Part shown: positions 6,149 through 11,497 of the stretch, one piece after another | Layout: each line of letters starts with the position of its first letter | How positions within the stretch are numbered: the stretch's first letter is position 1 | NCBI GenBank assembly: GCA_964648045.1 | Contig: CAZYNU010000024.1 | Span: forward strand, 1-16,549 | Reading direction: 5' to 3' | From: JAGOUB01 sp964648045 | GTDB lineage: Bacteria > Patescibacteriota > Gracilibacteria > Peribacterales > Peribacteraceae | DNA: 16,549 bases | Notes under the pieces: model-generated | Database searches by the model: none | Seen by the model: the letters and a program-made list of their open reading frames with translations, nothing else | What the model was told of the DNA's origin: nothing | Program-made: the position numbers and the translations under genes

Positions 6149-7297
6149 ATGTCCCTCTTTCCACTCGGATCGACCCGTCGTCGGGCCTGCCATATTGCGC
6201 TGGCGGGCATGGCGCATGTGGCCGTTACGGTGGTGGTTGCGTTTACCGGCGCCGAATCTTTGCTGCTGCGTGGGTCGCTCTTCATCGACGTTCCTGCTAC
6301 GCATCCGCACGAAGAGGCGATTACCTGGGCCGAGGAGCAGGGCCTCCTCCGATCGTATCGAGACGGCATTTTTGCGCCCGATGACGAAATCACTCGAGCG
6401 GAATTCGTTGGTCTGTTGTTACATGCTGCCGGTGTGAAAAGTCGGGGGCGTGAATGTTTGCGAGCCTTCCGTCAGGAGTATGGGCCGCGCGCCCGCTTCT
6501 TGCGTGACGTTGAGCCAGGCACTTGGTATGAAGCCGATGTCTGCGCTGCGCTGGAGCGGGGGATTATCGAAGGTTTCGCCGACGAGACGTTCCGTCCGGA
6601 TGATCATGTCTCGTTCGCGCAGGCTGCTGTCATGCTGACGCGTGCGTATGGTTTGCCTGTGCCGGCGATTCAAAGCGGCGAGCCGTGGTACGGTCCGGCT
6701 GTGCAAAAGTTGGCCGATAGAAGCGCTGTGCCCGCCGACGTACTCTCGTTCCATGCCTCCGTGAGTCGGGCGATTGTGGCCGAGGTGCTCTATCGCTTGT
6801 CGTCACCCGACGTGCATCGTGCATCACTCTCGTACGAAGATCTCGAAGAACAGAGTCGCTTGCATGCCGCCGCGCCGACGCTTGATGATCCGGCGGGAGA
6901 ACTCTTAGCGCTCATCAATGCCACACGCTGGCAGTATGGTCTGCCTGCCGTTCGTTCGAACGACGCCTTGGGCAAGGCGGCTGGCACCTATGCCATCGAC
7001 ATGAATACGCGTGGTTTCGATGGTCACGAGGGCCCCGGCGGTTCGTTGCCTCCGACACGCATCAAGGCGGCCGGATACGAGACCTCCACATTGGAGAATT
7101 GCGGCTGTCGCACCATCGAGTATCGCTATGGCGAAGCAATTGCTCGGGCCCGTACGCCCGACGAAGCGCTGGAACAATTGCTGGCCAGCCGCAACGATGC
7201 TGCCATTCTTCTCTCGCCCGATTACAACGAGGTCGGCATTGGTCGCGCGGGCGATGTGTTTGTGATCAACCTGGCGCGCACGTTGCTCGGTCATTGA
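6149..7297 (+). CDS. Surface protein with SLH domains and a C-terminal CAP (SCP-like) domain
   Basis: A 382-residue exported protein. A basic N-terminus and hydrophobic stretch (about 10-38) form a signal or anchor. Two SLH repeats follow: FIDVPATHPHEEAITWAEEQ with SYRDGIFAPDDEITRAEF (about 45-95), and FLRDVEPGTWYEADVCAALE with GFADETFRPDDHVSFAQA (about 115-168). A third, degenerate SLH-like segment lies at about 180-222. SLH domains bind secondary cell-wall polymers in Gram-positive S-layers. Residues about 246-382 are a CAP/SCP domain: LLALINATRWQYGLPAV, DMNTRGFDGHEGPGG, TRIKAAGYE and DYNEVGIGRAGDVFVINLAR. The first conserved CAP His is kept in DGHEG, but the second (usually in S-x-x-H-R-x-x-I-L) is replaced in SRNDAAILL. 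Near-leaderless start. Confidence 0.9.
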   Translation: MSLFPLGSTRRRACHIALAGMAHVAVTVVVAFTGAESLLLRGSLFIDVPATHPHEEAITWAEEQGLLRSYRDGIFAPDDEITRAEFVGLLLHAAGVKSRGRECLRAFRQEYGPRARFLRDVEPGTWYEADVCAALERGIIEGFADETFRPDDHVSFAQAAVMLTRAYGLPVPAIQSGEPWYGPAVQKLADRSAVPADVLSFHASVSRAIVAEVLYRLSSPDVHRASLSYEDLEEQSRLHAAAPTLDDPAGELLALINATRWQYGLPAVRSNDALGKAAGTYAIDMNTRGFDGHEGPGGSLPPTRIKAAGYETSTLENCGCRTIEYRYGEAIARARTPDEALEQLLASRNDAAILLSPDYNEVGIGRAGDVFVINLARTLLGH

Positions 7298-7386
7298 GAG
7301 CGATGTCGGATTGAGTCATGTTTTTGTGAACGTGCAAAGAAAATATTGGAGTCGACCAACAAACATTGCGGCTCCCTTTTGAGGGC

Positions 7387-7392
7387 TAGGGT
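7387..7392 (+). promoter_or_regulatory. Predicted -10 element of the Cys-containing small protein
   Basis: TAGGGT, preceded by GGC, lies 8 nt before ATG 7401. The AAGGG between them could act as a poorly spaced SD instead. The rest of the 7298-7400 gap shows nothing recognisable. Confidence 0.35.
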
Positions 7393-7400
7393 AAGGGCAT

Positions 7401-7625
7401 ATGCATCCCTCTCATCCTTCCTACTTGCCCCCGTTTGACGAATTGCAACGCGAGCGCGAACAAGGTCGCACCCGTCACTGTGGCAATTTTGACCCGAGTC
7501 ACCCCGGTTGCATCGAATGTCCCGGTTTGGTTCAGGTGAAGCACGTCGACGGTCGTGTGGATACGATCTGCCGTGCGGGCGAATCTGCAATGCGCCGCTT
7601 ACTCATGGATCTGCCACCGTCGTGA
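7401..7625 (+). CDS. Small cysteine/histidine-containing hypothetical protein
   Basis: A 74-residue soluble protein that I do not recognise. A His-rich N-terminus (MHPSHPSY) is followed by a charged helix and then RHCGNFDPSHPGCIECPGL, with C27, C37 and C40, and a fourth Cys at C57 in DTICRAGE. The C-x9-C-x2-C spacing plus C57 and nearby His could hold zinc or an iron-sulfur cluster, but no named family comes to mind. It ends immediately before the stop of the convergent gene at 7626, with no bases between. TAGGGT stands 8 nt upstream of its ATG. Confidence 0.65.
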   Translation: MHPSHPSYLPPFDELQREREQGRTRHCGNFDPSHPGCIECPGLVQVKHVDGRVDTICRAGESAMRRLLMDLPPS

Positions 7626-8138
7626 TTAGATGTTTCGACTGTCGTAAGCCCACTGGAGCACTGCCTGCCGTTGTCGGCGGCGGCAGGACAAATCGCCTCG
7701 GTCACAGTGACGAACGATCTGCGCGATGTGTCGGCGAATCGCACGCCAGCGCTTGATTTGGCGGTCATCTTCGCCGGGCAGACGACGGCCGCGGTAGTAA
7801 CGGCAGTACCATTGGAACCAGCCACGCGGGTCGGCGGGATGAATCCAGCCTTTCTTGCGCCAGACTGAGAGGGGCTGGCTGGCGATGACGCCAAAATAGT
7901 TGAGTTTCTTGTCGGCCTTCGGCGGCGAGAGCTTGGCGTGGGTAAACCAGTCCGCTGGAAATTCATCCCGACAATCCGTCATGTATTTACCGCCGAACAC
8001 GCCGAGTGCCAGCATCTCTTTGGGGCTCAGCTCAGGTTGAAAGAGGGGGTCAAAGTGCTTCCCCTCCGGCTCGGTGAGCGCGTAGGTGTAGTCATGCTGC
8101 ATCTTGTCGTCCACATGCACAATCACAGGCTTGGCCAT
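7626..8138 (-). CDS. Conserved Trp/Tyr/Arg-rich protein of unknown function
   Basis: A 170-residue soluble basic protein. It opens with a short acidic and aromatic part (HDYTYALTEPEGKHF). Strongly patterned blocks follow: LSPKEMLALGVFGGKYM then TDCRDEFPADWF (about 38-66), NYFGVIASQPLSVWRKKGWI (about 80-99), HPADPRGWFQWYCRYYRGRR (about 100-119) and EDDRQIKRWRAIRRHIAQI. It ends with CDRGDLSCRRRQRQAVLQWAYDS. I have the impression of near-identical blocks in uncharacterised proteins from widely separated bacteria and some fungi, but recall no function or family name. The density of conserved-looking Trp, Tyr, Arg and Asp suggests an enzyme or nucleic-acid contact. The ATG is supported by TAGACT 7 nt upstream. 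Confidence 0.85.
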   Translation of the reverse strand: MAKPVIVHVDDKMQHDYTYALTEPEGKHFDPLFQPELSPKEMLALGVFGGKYMTDCRDEFPADWFTHAKLSPPKADKKLNYFGVIASQPLSVWRKKGWIHPADPRGWFQWYCRYYRGRRLPGEDDRQIKRWRAIRRHIAQIVRHCDRGDLSCRRRQRQAVLQWAYDSRNI

Positions 8139-8145
8139 GTTGGCC

Positions 8146-8151
8146 AGTCTA
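8146..8151 (-). promoter_or_regulatory. Predicted -10 element of the conserved protein at 8138 (leaderless)
   Basis: TAGACT on the minus strand, preceded by TTGC, 7 nt before ATG 8138. Confidence 0.5.
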
Positions 8152-8214
8152 GCAACTCGGTAAGAACCATGCCCACTGTGCCGTCTTGATTCCTATCTTC
8201 CCCATCCTTCCTCT

Positions 8215-8307
8215 ATGGGTAGCACCCTCCTGAAAGCGTTGCTCATTGCCGTCCTGTTCGGTGGTGGCTGGGCCGTGATCTATCTGCTTCTCAAGGGCGT
8301 GTTCTAA
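8215..8307 (+). CDS. 30-residue single-helix membrane peptide
   Basis: ATG 8215 to TAA 8307 encodes a 30-residue peptide beginning MGSTLLKALLIAVLFGGGWA and ending in LLLKGVF. It is one membrane helix with a Lys near each end. It occupies an otherwise empty gap, and its 3' end overlaps the convergent gene by 17 bp. TATCTT lies at 8194-8199, 15 nt upstream, and there is no SD. The coding evidence is the coherent hydrophobic helix and the lack of any other explanation for the stretch; it could be chance. Confidence 0.4.
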   Translation: MGSTLLKALLIAVLFGGGWAVIYLLLKGVF

Positions 8308-8569
8308 GCATGCCTTTCCTCCGGCGAACAGCTGATAAAGGATGTTCAGTCGGCCGAGTTGGGTTTCTTCGCTGCATGAGCCGCACGATCATGGCGATGA
8401 TTAGCAGGAGCAGGCCCAGGCCGATAGCTGCCACGCCGTACACGATGAAGCCGAGGTCCGACATAGTGACAGTGCCGCCTTCGTACAGGGCGCCGAGTGG
8501 GCGGGCGAAGGCGATGAGCAGTACGCCGGCGAGCGTGAGGGCGACGCCGGTGATCGTGAGGATCTTCAT
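8291..8569 (-). CDS. Small two-helix membrane protein
   Basis: A 92-residue protein of unknown function. Helix 1 is ILTITGVALTLAGVLLIAFA (about 3-22). A short polar loop (LYEGGTVTMSD) follows, then helix 2, FIVYGVAAIGLGLLLLIIAM (about 40-59), and a strongly basic C-terminal tail with many Arg (VRLMQRRNPTRP and RRRKGMLRTRP), expected to face the cytoplasm. ATG 8569 is preferred over ATG 8599 because TATCGT lies exactly 6 nt upstream of it. No catalytic or transport motif is visible. Confidence 0.7.
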   Translation of the reverse strand: MKILTITGVALTLAGVLLIAFARPLGALYEGGTVTMSDLGFIVYGVAAIGLGLLLLIIAMIVRLMQRRNPTRPTEHPLSAVRRRKGMLRTRP

Positions 8570-8575
8570 GGCCGC

Positions 8576-8581
8576 ACGATA
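8576..8581 (-). promoter_or_regulatory. Predicted -10 element of the two-helix membrane protein (leaderless)
   Basis: TATCGT on the minus strand, 6 nt before ATG 8569. It lies inside the longer frame from 8599 and so argues for the shorter start. Confidence 0.45.
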
Positions 8582-8617
8582 ATCGCGGAGTGCCGCCATG
8601 GGTAGCCGATCACATCG

Positions 8618-8644
8618 AAAAAAGACCCCGGCGTGCCGGGGTCT
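8618..8644 (-). terminator. Intrinsic terminator of orphan C
   Basis: On the minus strand AGACCCCGG-CACG-CCGGGGTCT is followed by a run of T (plus-strand A at 8618-8623). A smaller GGCGG/CCGCC hairpin lies between it and the stop codon at 8670. Confidence 0.93.
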
Positions 8645-8669
8645 GTGCGTGGCGGTTTCCGCCGCGTTG

Positions 8670-9125
8670 TCAGTTCTTCAGCGTGCAAAATGTGGTTCTG
8701 ATCAGACGGATGTATTCTTGCACGTACTCCTGGGCTCCACCGGGCATGCTCTTGAACCTGAGCAGCTCGTTGAGTGGCCAGAGAAAGAGGACATCTTGGG
8801 CCGGCAAGGTGCGCCGGTCGGTGGTCCAGCAGAGCGCAAGCCAGATTACATCCTCATACTTGATGGTTCGGTCAGCTGGCCCCCACCGGGGACGTGTGGT
8901 GCCAGTCTGCACCTCCTGATTGTGTTTCAGGCTCACCTCGCATCGATCGGTGATGATGCATTCCAGTAAGAAGATGATTTCCCCGGCCTCCAGAGGGAGG
9001 CCGCCGATCGTCGCGTCTTGGGGCATCGGCAGGCAGATCGGCACCGCCTTTTCTTGCTGCGTGATGGGCATGATCGCTGCCAGTGCTGACATTTTTTCGT
9101 CGTGGTTCATTGTCTTCCTTCCCAT
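8670..9125 (-). CDS. Orphan C: hypothetical protein, SD-led
   Basis: A 151-residue soluble protein (146 if it starts at ATG 9110) that I do not recognise. Visible blocks are a helical N-terminus, a likely beta segment VPICLPMPQD, then GLPLEAGEIIFLLECIITDR, which reads like a strand pair, a basic loop (TGTTRPRWGPADRTIKYED), a hydrophobic segment IWLALCW and a C-terminal helix ending FCTLKN. Two SD-start pairs compete: GGAGG with 5-nt spacing to ATG 9125, and AAGGA (9116-9120) with 5-nt spacing to ATG 9110. I chose 9125 because its SD is the stronger and is the one caught in the leader hairpin. It is a single-gene unit with its own sigma70 promoter, leader of about 80 nt and strong terminator. 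The function is unknown. Confidence 0.75.
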   Translation of the reverse strand: MGRKTMNHDEKMSALAAIMPITQQEKAVPICLPMPQDATIGGLPLEAGEIIFLLECIITDRCEVSLKHNQEVQTGTTRPRWGPADRTIKYEDVIWLALCWTTDRRTLPAQDVLFLWPLNELLRFKSMPGGAQEYVQEYIRLIRTTFCTLKN

Positions 9126-9130
9126 GGCAT

Positions 9131-9171
9131 CCTCCCTCGTTTCAAGCGGCGCTCGAGACGGACAAGGGAGG
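9131..9171 (-). promoter_or_regulatory. Candidate SD-sequestering hairpin in orphan C leader
   Basis: On the minus strand CCTCCCT (9171-9165) is perfectly complementary to AGGGAGG (9137-9131), which contains the SD of ATG 9125. The 27-nt loop has a possible inner CGT/ACG extension. Pairing would hide the SD while leaving AAGGA for ATG 9110 free. Confidence 0.45.
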
Positions 9172-9213
9172 GTGGATGAGAAGGGATGAATCGTTGATGT
9201 GAAACAGTATGAA

Positions 9214-9242
9214 ATTACATACTATAATTTTTTCATAGTCAA
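9214..9242 (-). promoter_or_regulatory. Sigma70-type promoter of orphan C
   Basis: On the minus strand TTGACT (9242-9237), a 17-bp AT-rich spacer, then TGTAAT (9219-9214). The +1 is expected near 9207. Short inverted repeats (ACTAT/ATAGT and GTATG/CATAC) overlap the spacer and -10 and may be operator half-sites. Confidence 0.55.
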
Positions 9243-9254
9243 ACGCCATCTTTA

Positions 9255-9328
9255 TGGAGCGGGATACGGGAATCGAACCCGCATCTCAAGCTTGGGAAGC
9301 TTGCGTACTACCACTGTACGAATCCCGC
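9255..9328 (-). tRNA. tRNA-Gly (anticodon CCC)
   Basis: On the minus strand the acceptor stem GCGGGAT pairs with ATCCCGC. The D stem is GTAC/GTAC, and the anticodon stem CAAGC/GCTTG encloses loop TTCCCAA with anticodon CCC at 9296-9294. The T arm contains GGTTCGATTCC. The discriminator is T, and the CCA is encoded (9257-9255). Confidence 0.97.
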
Positions 9329-9337
9329 AATGGCGTC

Positions 9338-9343
9338 AGTATA
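9338..9343 (-). promoter_or_regulatory. Predicted -10 element of tRNA-Gly(CCC)
   Basis: TATACT on the minus strand lies 9 nt before the mature tRNA 5' end, predicting a 5' leader of only about 2 nt. Confidence 0.5.
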
Positions 9344-9365
9344 CTTATTTTTGATGGGTGATCTC

Positions 9366-9800
9366 TCAGGCGTCGCGGTATCGAATATCGGCCGACACGA
9401 TGTCGTTGGTTTGCAGTGCATTGAGGCAAAGGGGTACCAGCCAATGTAGGTTGCTCATGGCGTTTGGTGGCAGCGCGTTCACCGGGAACCACTCCACGTG
9501 TTGCTCTTCCAGGCTGCGCGCATCGCTTTCTGGGCCGGCGTACTGGGCTGTGAGCACGTCGACGTGCCACTCCGTTCCAAACAAGCTGCCGATGTGGCGC
9601 CAGCCTGTCACTGGCACATCAATGGCGGCCTCTTCGCGCGTCTCGCGCGCAATGCAGGTGGCGGCGTCTTCGCCTTCCTCGTACTTGCCGCCGAGTCCGT
9701 TCACTTTGCCCCGCTGCCATGCAGGCGTCAGTTTATGAATGAGCAGGACTTGCGATCGATCGGCATTAAAGAGGAAGCCGACGGTGTAGCGTTTGGGCAT
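9366..9800 (-). CDS. NUDIX hydrolase, MutT/MTH1-like
   Basis: A 144-residue NUDIX protein. The Nudix box lies at residues 38-60 (GGKYEEGEDAATCIARE then TREEAAI) and keeps the catalytic G-x5-E-x7-R-E-x2-E-E core (E44, R52, E53, E56, E57). The usual Gly before the last residue is Ala59. The opening KRYTVGFLFNADRSQVLLIHK and later W-x-D-V-L and EEQHVEWFPVNALP segments resemble 8-oxo-dGTP diphosphatases, so nucleotide-pool cleansing is plausible but not shown. The frame extends to 9908, but that would run into the terminator and tRNA-Gly(GCC). ATG 9800 is chosen because TACGAT lies exactly 6 nt upstream. It sits between two tRNA-Gly genes on the same strand. Confidence 0.92.
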   Translation of the reverse strand: MPKRYTVGFLFNADRSQVLLIHKLTPAWQRGKVNGLGGKYEEGEDAATCIARETREEAAIDVPVTGWRHIGSLFGTEWHVDVLTAQYAGPESDARSLEEQHVEWFPVNALPPNAMSNLHWLVPLCLNALQTNDIVSADIRYRDA

Positions 9801-9806
9801 AGGCAC

Positions 9807-9812
9807 ATCGTA
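9807..9812 (-). promoter_or_regulatory. Predicted -10 element of the NUDIX gene (leaderless)
   Basis: TACGAT on the minus strand, preceded by CGC, 6 nt before ATG 9800. The terminator of the upstream tRNA gene lies just ahead of it, so the gene needs its own promoter. Confidence 0.55.
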
Positions 9813-9830
9813 GCGCCCCGCGCCAATACG

Positions 9831-9851
9831 AAAAACGCCCCGGTAGGGGCG
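9831..9851 (-). terminator. Intrinsic terminator of tRNA-Gly(GCC)
   Basis: On the minus strand CGCCCC-TACC-GGGGCG is followed by five T. It lies 13 bp after the tRNA 3' end and separates it from the NUDIX gene. Confidence 0.85.
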
Positions 9852-9863
9852 CGGTATTCGTAA

Positions 9864-9940
9864 TGGAGCGGATGACGAGACTCGAACTCGCAACCTACGC
9901 CATGGCAAGGCGTCGCTCTAGCCAATTGAGCTACATCCGC
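9864..9940 (-). tRNA. tRNA-Gly (anticodon GCC)
   Basis: On the minus strand the acceptor stem GCGGATG pairs with CATCCGC. The D stem is GCTC/GAGC, and the anticodon stem ACGCC/GGCGT encloses loop TTGCCAT with anticodon GCC at 9906-9904. The T arm GCGAG-TTCGAGT-CTCGT closes with one G-U pair. The discriminator is T, and the CCA is encoded (9866-9864). Confidence 0.97.
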
Positions 9941-9945
9941 TTCTG

Positions 9946-9951
9946 AGTCTA
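9946..9951 (-). promoter_or_regulatory. Predicted -10 element of tRNA-Gly(GCC)
   Basis: TAGACT on the minus strand ends 5 nt before the mature 5' end, so the primary transcript would have essentially no 5' leader. Confidence 0.4.
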
Positions 9952-10051
9952 AAGGGGGAAAGGTCGTGAAGGCCGCGTTCGGCCCTCGGCGCTGTCCTAT
10001 GGTACGCAAGACGGCCCGGGATGCAACCTCGCCAGGCCGGTCATTTTCTGC

Positions 10052-10057
10052 TATACT
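10052..10057 (+). promoter_or_regulatory. Extended -10 promoter of the pilin-like operon
   Basis: TATACT with an upstream TGC (extended -10) lies 8 nt before ATG 10066; no SD. It probably drives all three overlapping genes. Confidence 0.6.
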
Positions 10058-10065
10058 GTCCTGAT

Positions 10066-10476
10066 ATGCGTAAAGCCCTCTCCTTCGGCCTCCTGAGCCT
10101 TTTGGCACTCATTCCTCTGGCCTTTTCCGCCCTACCGGCAATGGCTCAGGCCGACGATGAGGGGCGTTTGGAGCTGGGGGGTGATGGCAGTCTGTATTTG
10201 CTGCAACCGTTTGACGATAATAACGAACTCAACGCCGAGCCCGGCATCGACATTTTCTTCACGTACTTCAACAGCGCCTGGCCGTGGATGGTTGGTACGG
10301 CTGCCGGCCTAGCTGTTCTTCAGGCCGTGGTTGGCGGCGTGCAGATTATGACGTCGTCGGGAGGGGCTGGAAAATCCGCCGGCGTGGAACGTCTGCAGTG
10401 GGCGATTGCGGGACTTGTCATGCTCGTGCTGGCCGGTCTCATTCTGCGCACGCTCAATCCGCTCTTCTACCAATGA
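10066..10476 (+). CDS. Pilin-like membrane protein 1 (TrbC/VirB2-type, T4SS_pilin family)
   Basis: A 136-residue exported protein. A signal peptide (MRKALSFGLLSLLALIPLAF, cleavage after about ALPAMA, residue 27) precedes an acidic linker and two membrane helices: about 72-94 (WPWMVGTAAGLAVLQAVVGG) and about 111-130 (WAIAGLVMLVLAGLILR). The short loop between them, MTSSGGAGKSAGVERLQ, has the Gly-rich then charged form typical of the Patescibacteria VirB2/TrbC-like pilin family (PF18895). Such proteins are thought to form or associate with secretion or DNA-uptake channels; no ATPase or channel genes are in this window. It is the first gene of a three-gene operon. Its stop codon overlaps the next start (ATGA). 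Confidence 0.8.
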   Translation: MRKALSFGLLSLLALIPLAFSALPAMAQADDEGRLELGGDGSLYLLQPFDDNNELNAEPGIDIFFTYFNSAWPWMVGTAAGLAVLQAVVGGVQIMTSSGGAGKSAGVERLQWAIAGLVMLVLAGLILRTLNPLFYQ

Positions 10477-11054
10477 CGCCACTCGCCTTCATTCTCTGGC
10501 TGTTCACGAACATGGCCTCAGCCCAGACGCCGCCCACCGTGCCGTGTGGCGGTTTACCCGGCTGTGGCGACGGCAGCCCGGCGAACATCCTCGTTGAGAC
10601 TTTTTTGCCTGCGTTGGTCCTTCTGATGTTGCGCCTAGCGGGTGCGCTTGCCGTGTTGGCCATGGTCGTGGCTGGTTTCCAGATTTTCTTGGCGCAGGGG
10701 AATGATGAAAAATTCGGCAAGGGTCGCTTGGCTGTGATCTATGGTCTGAGTGGCCTGGCCATCGTCGGTCTCTCGCAGACCGTGGTCGGCTTGCTTGTCA
10801 CCGAGCCCACGCTGGGTGCCGCTGTCGATGAAGTCTCGGCCGTAGCCGTAGCCGTCAATGTGCTGGTGAATATCCTGAATGGTGTGTTCTTTGTGGTGAT
10901 CGGCTACGCCGGCATCCTCATGCTTGCCGCACAGGGAAAGCAAGACAAGTACGAGACGGCGCGCAATATTATCAGTCAGGCCATCATCGGCGCCGTCATC
11001 ATCAACATTGCCCACGCGCTGGTTCGCGTCGTCACCTCCTTCCTTGGCATCTAA
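10473..11054 (+). CDS. Double pilin-like membrane protein (two TrbC/VirB2-type modules)
   Basis: A 193-residue exported protein. A short signal peptide (MTPLAFILWLFTNMASA, cleavage near residue 18) precedes a Cys pair (PCGGLPGCGDG). It then repeats the pilin layout twice. Module 1 (about 42-108) has helix LRLAGALAVLAMVVAGFQIF, loop LAQGNDEKFGKGR and helix YGLSGLAIVGLSQTVVGLL. Module 2 (about 124-186) has helix VNILNGVFFVVIGYAGILML, loop AAQGKQDKYETAR and helix SQAIIGAVIINIAHALV. The A-Q-G-[NK]-[DQ]-[ED]-K loop matches in both, so this looks like an internal duplication or a fusion of two pilin-like genes. The ATG overlaps the upstream stop (ATGA), implying coupled translation. The frame is open upstream, but the signal peptide and overlap fix the start. 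Confidence 0.82.
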   Translation: MTPLAFILWLFTNMASAQTPPTVPCGGLPGCGDGSPANILVETFLPALVLLMLRLAGALAVLAMVVAGFQIFLAQGNDEKFGKGRLAVIYGLSGLAIVGLSQTVVGLLVTEPTLGAAVDEVSAVAVAVNVLVNILNGVFFVVIGYAGILMLAAQGKQDKYETARNIISQAIIGAVIINIAHALVRVVTSFLGI

Positions 11055-11458
11055 TGCAACGTTTCTTCTTGTCATTCCTGGCTTGCCTACTTCTGCTCCC
11101 CGTCGCTGCTGGCGCGCGCACCATCGATGATACCGGGATTGCCGGCAGTGAAGTGGTAGATGGCATGTGGGATCAGATCTGTCTGACGCTGCCTTTTTGC
11201 GGTGTCGGCGAACAGGCCGTTGATCTGGCCGCTCGCCAAATCATCAATATCACTTTTTCTCTCATTACGGCCACGGCGGTAGTTGTCACTATGTATGGCG
11301 GCATCATGATGATCATCTCGCGCGGTAATGAGGATGCCTATAGCAGTGCCAAGAAGATTATGACTACCGCCGCGATCGGCCTGCTTATTGCGGTGGTAGC
11401 CGAACAGCTCATTCTCTACGTGGCGTTGGATCTTGTGCCGCAAATGCTCGGCAACTGA
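11054..11458 (+). CDS. Pilin-like membrane protein 3 (TrbC/VirB2-type)
   Basis: A 134-residue exported protein. A signal peptide (MQRFFLSFLACLLLLPVAAG, cleavage near AGA) precedes a linker with two Cys (ICLTLPFCGVG) that could form a disulfide. Helix 1 (about 66-88) contains NITFSLITATAVVVTMYGG, the loop is ISRGNEDAYSSAKK, and helix 2 (about 102-128) is AAIGLLIAVVAEQLILYVAL. The R-G-N-E-D loop is closely like Q-G-N-D-E in gene 2, supporting common ancestry. Start and upstream stop overlap by one base (TAATG), so the three genes form one translationally coupled operon. metG follows 39 bp later with its own predicted promoter. Confidence 0.8.
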   Translation: MQRFFLSFLACLLLLPVAAGARTIDDTGIAGSEVVDGMWDQICLTLPFCGVGEQAVDLAARQIINITFSLITATAVVVTMYGGIMMIISRGNEDAYSSAKKIMTTAAIGLLIAVVAEQLILYVALDLVPQMLGN

Positions 11459-11485
11459 TGGTTCGCGGCTGGCCGGGGGGTCCGC

Positions 11486-11491
11486 TACACT
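11486..11491 (+). promoter_or_regulatory. Predicted -10 element of metG (leaderless)
   Basis: TACACT, preceded by CCGC, lies exactly 6 nt before GTG 11498; no SD. Confidence 0.5.
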
Positions 11492-11497
11492 CCCGCC

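Noticed and set aside
9801..9908. N-terminal extension of the NUDIX protein
   Set aside because: It would start inside tRNA-Gly(GCC) and read through that tRNA's terminator.
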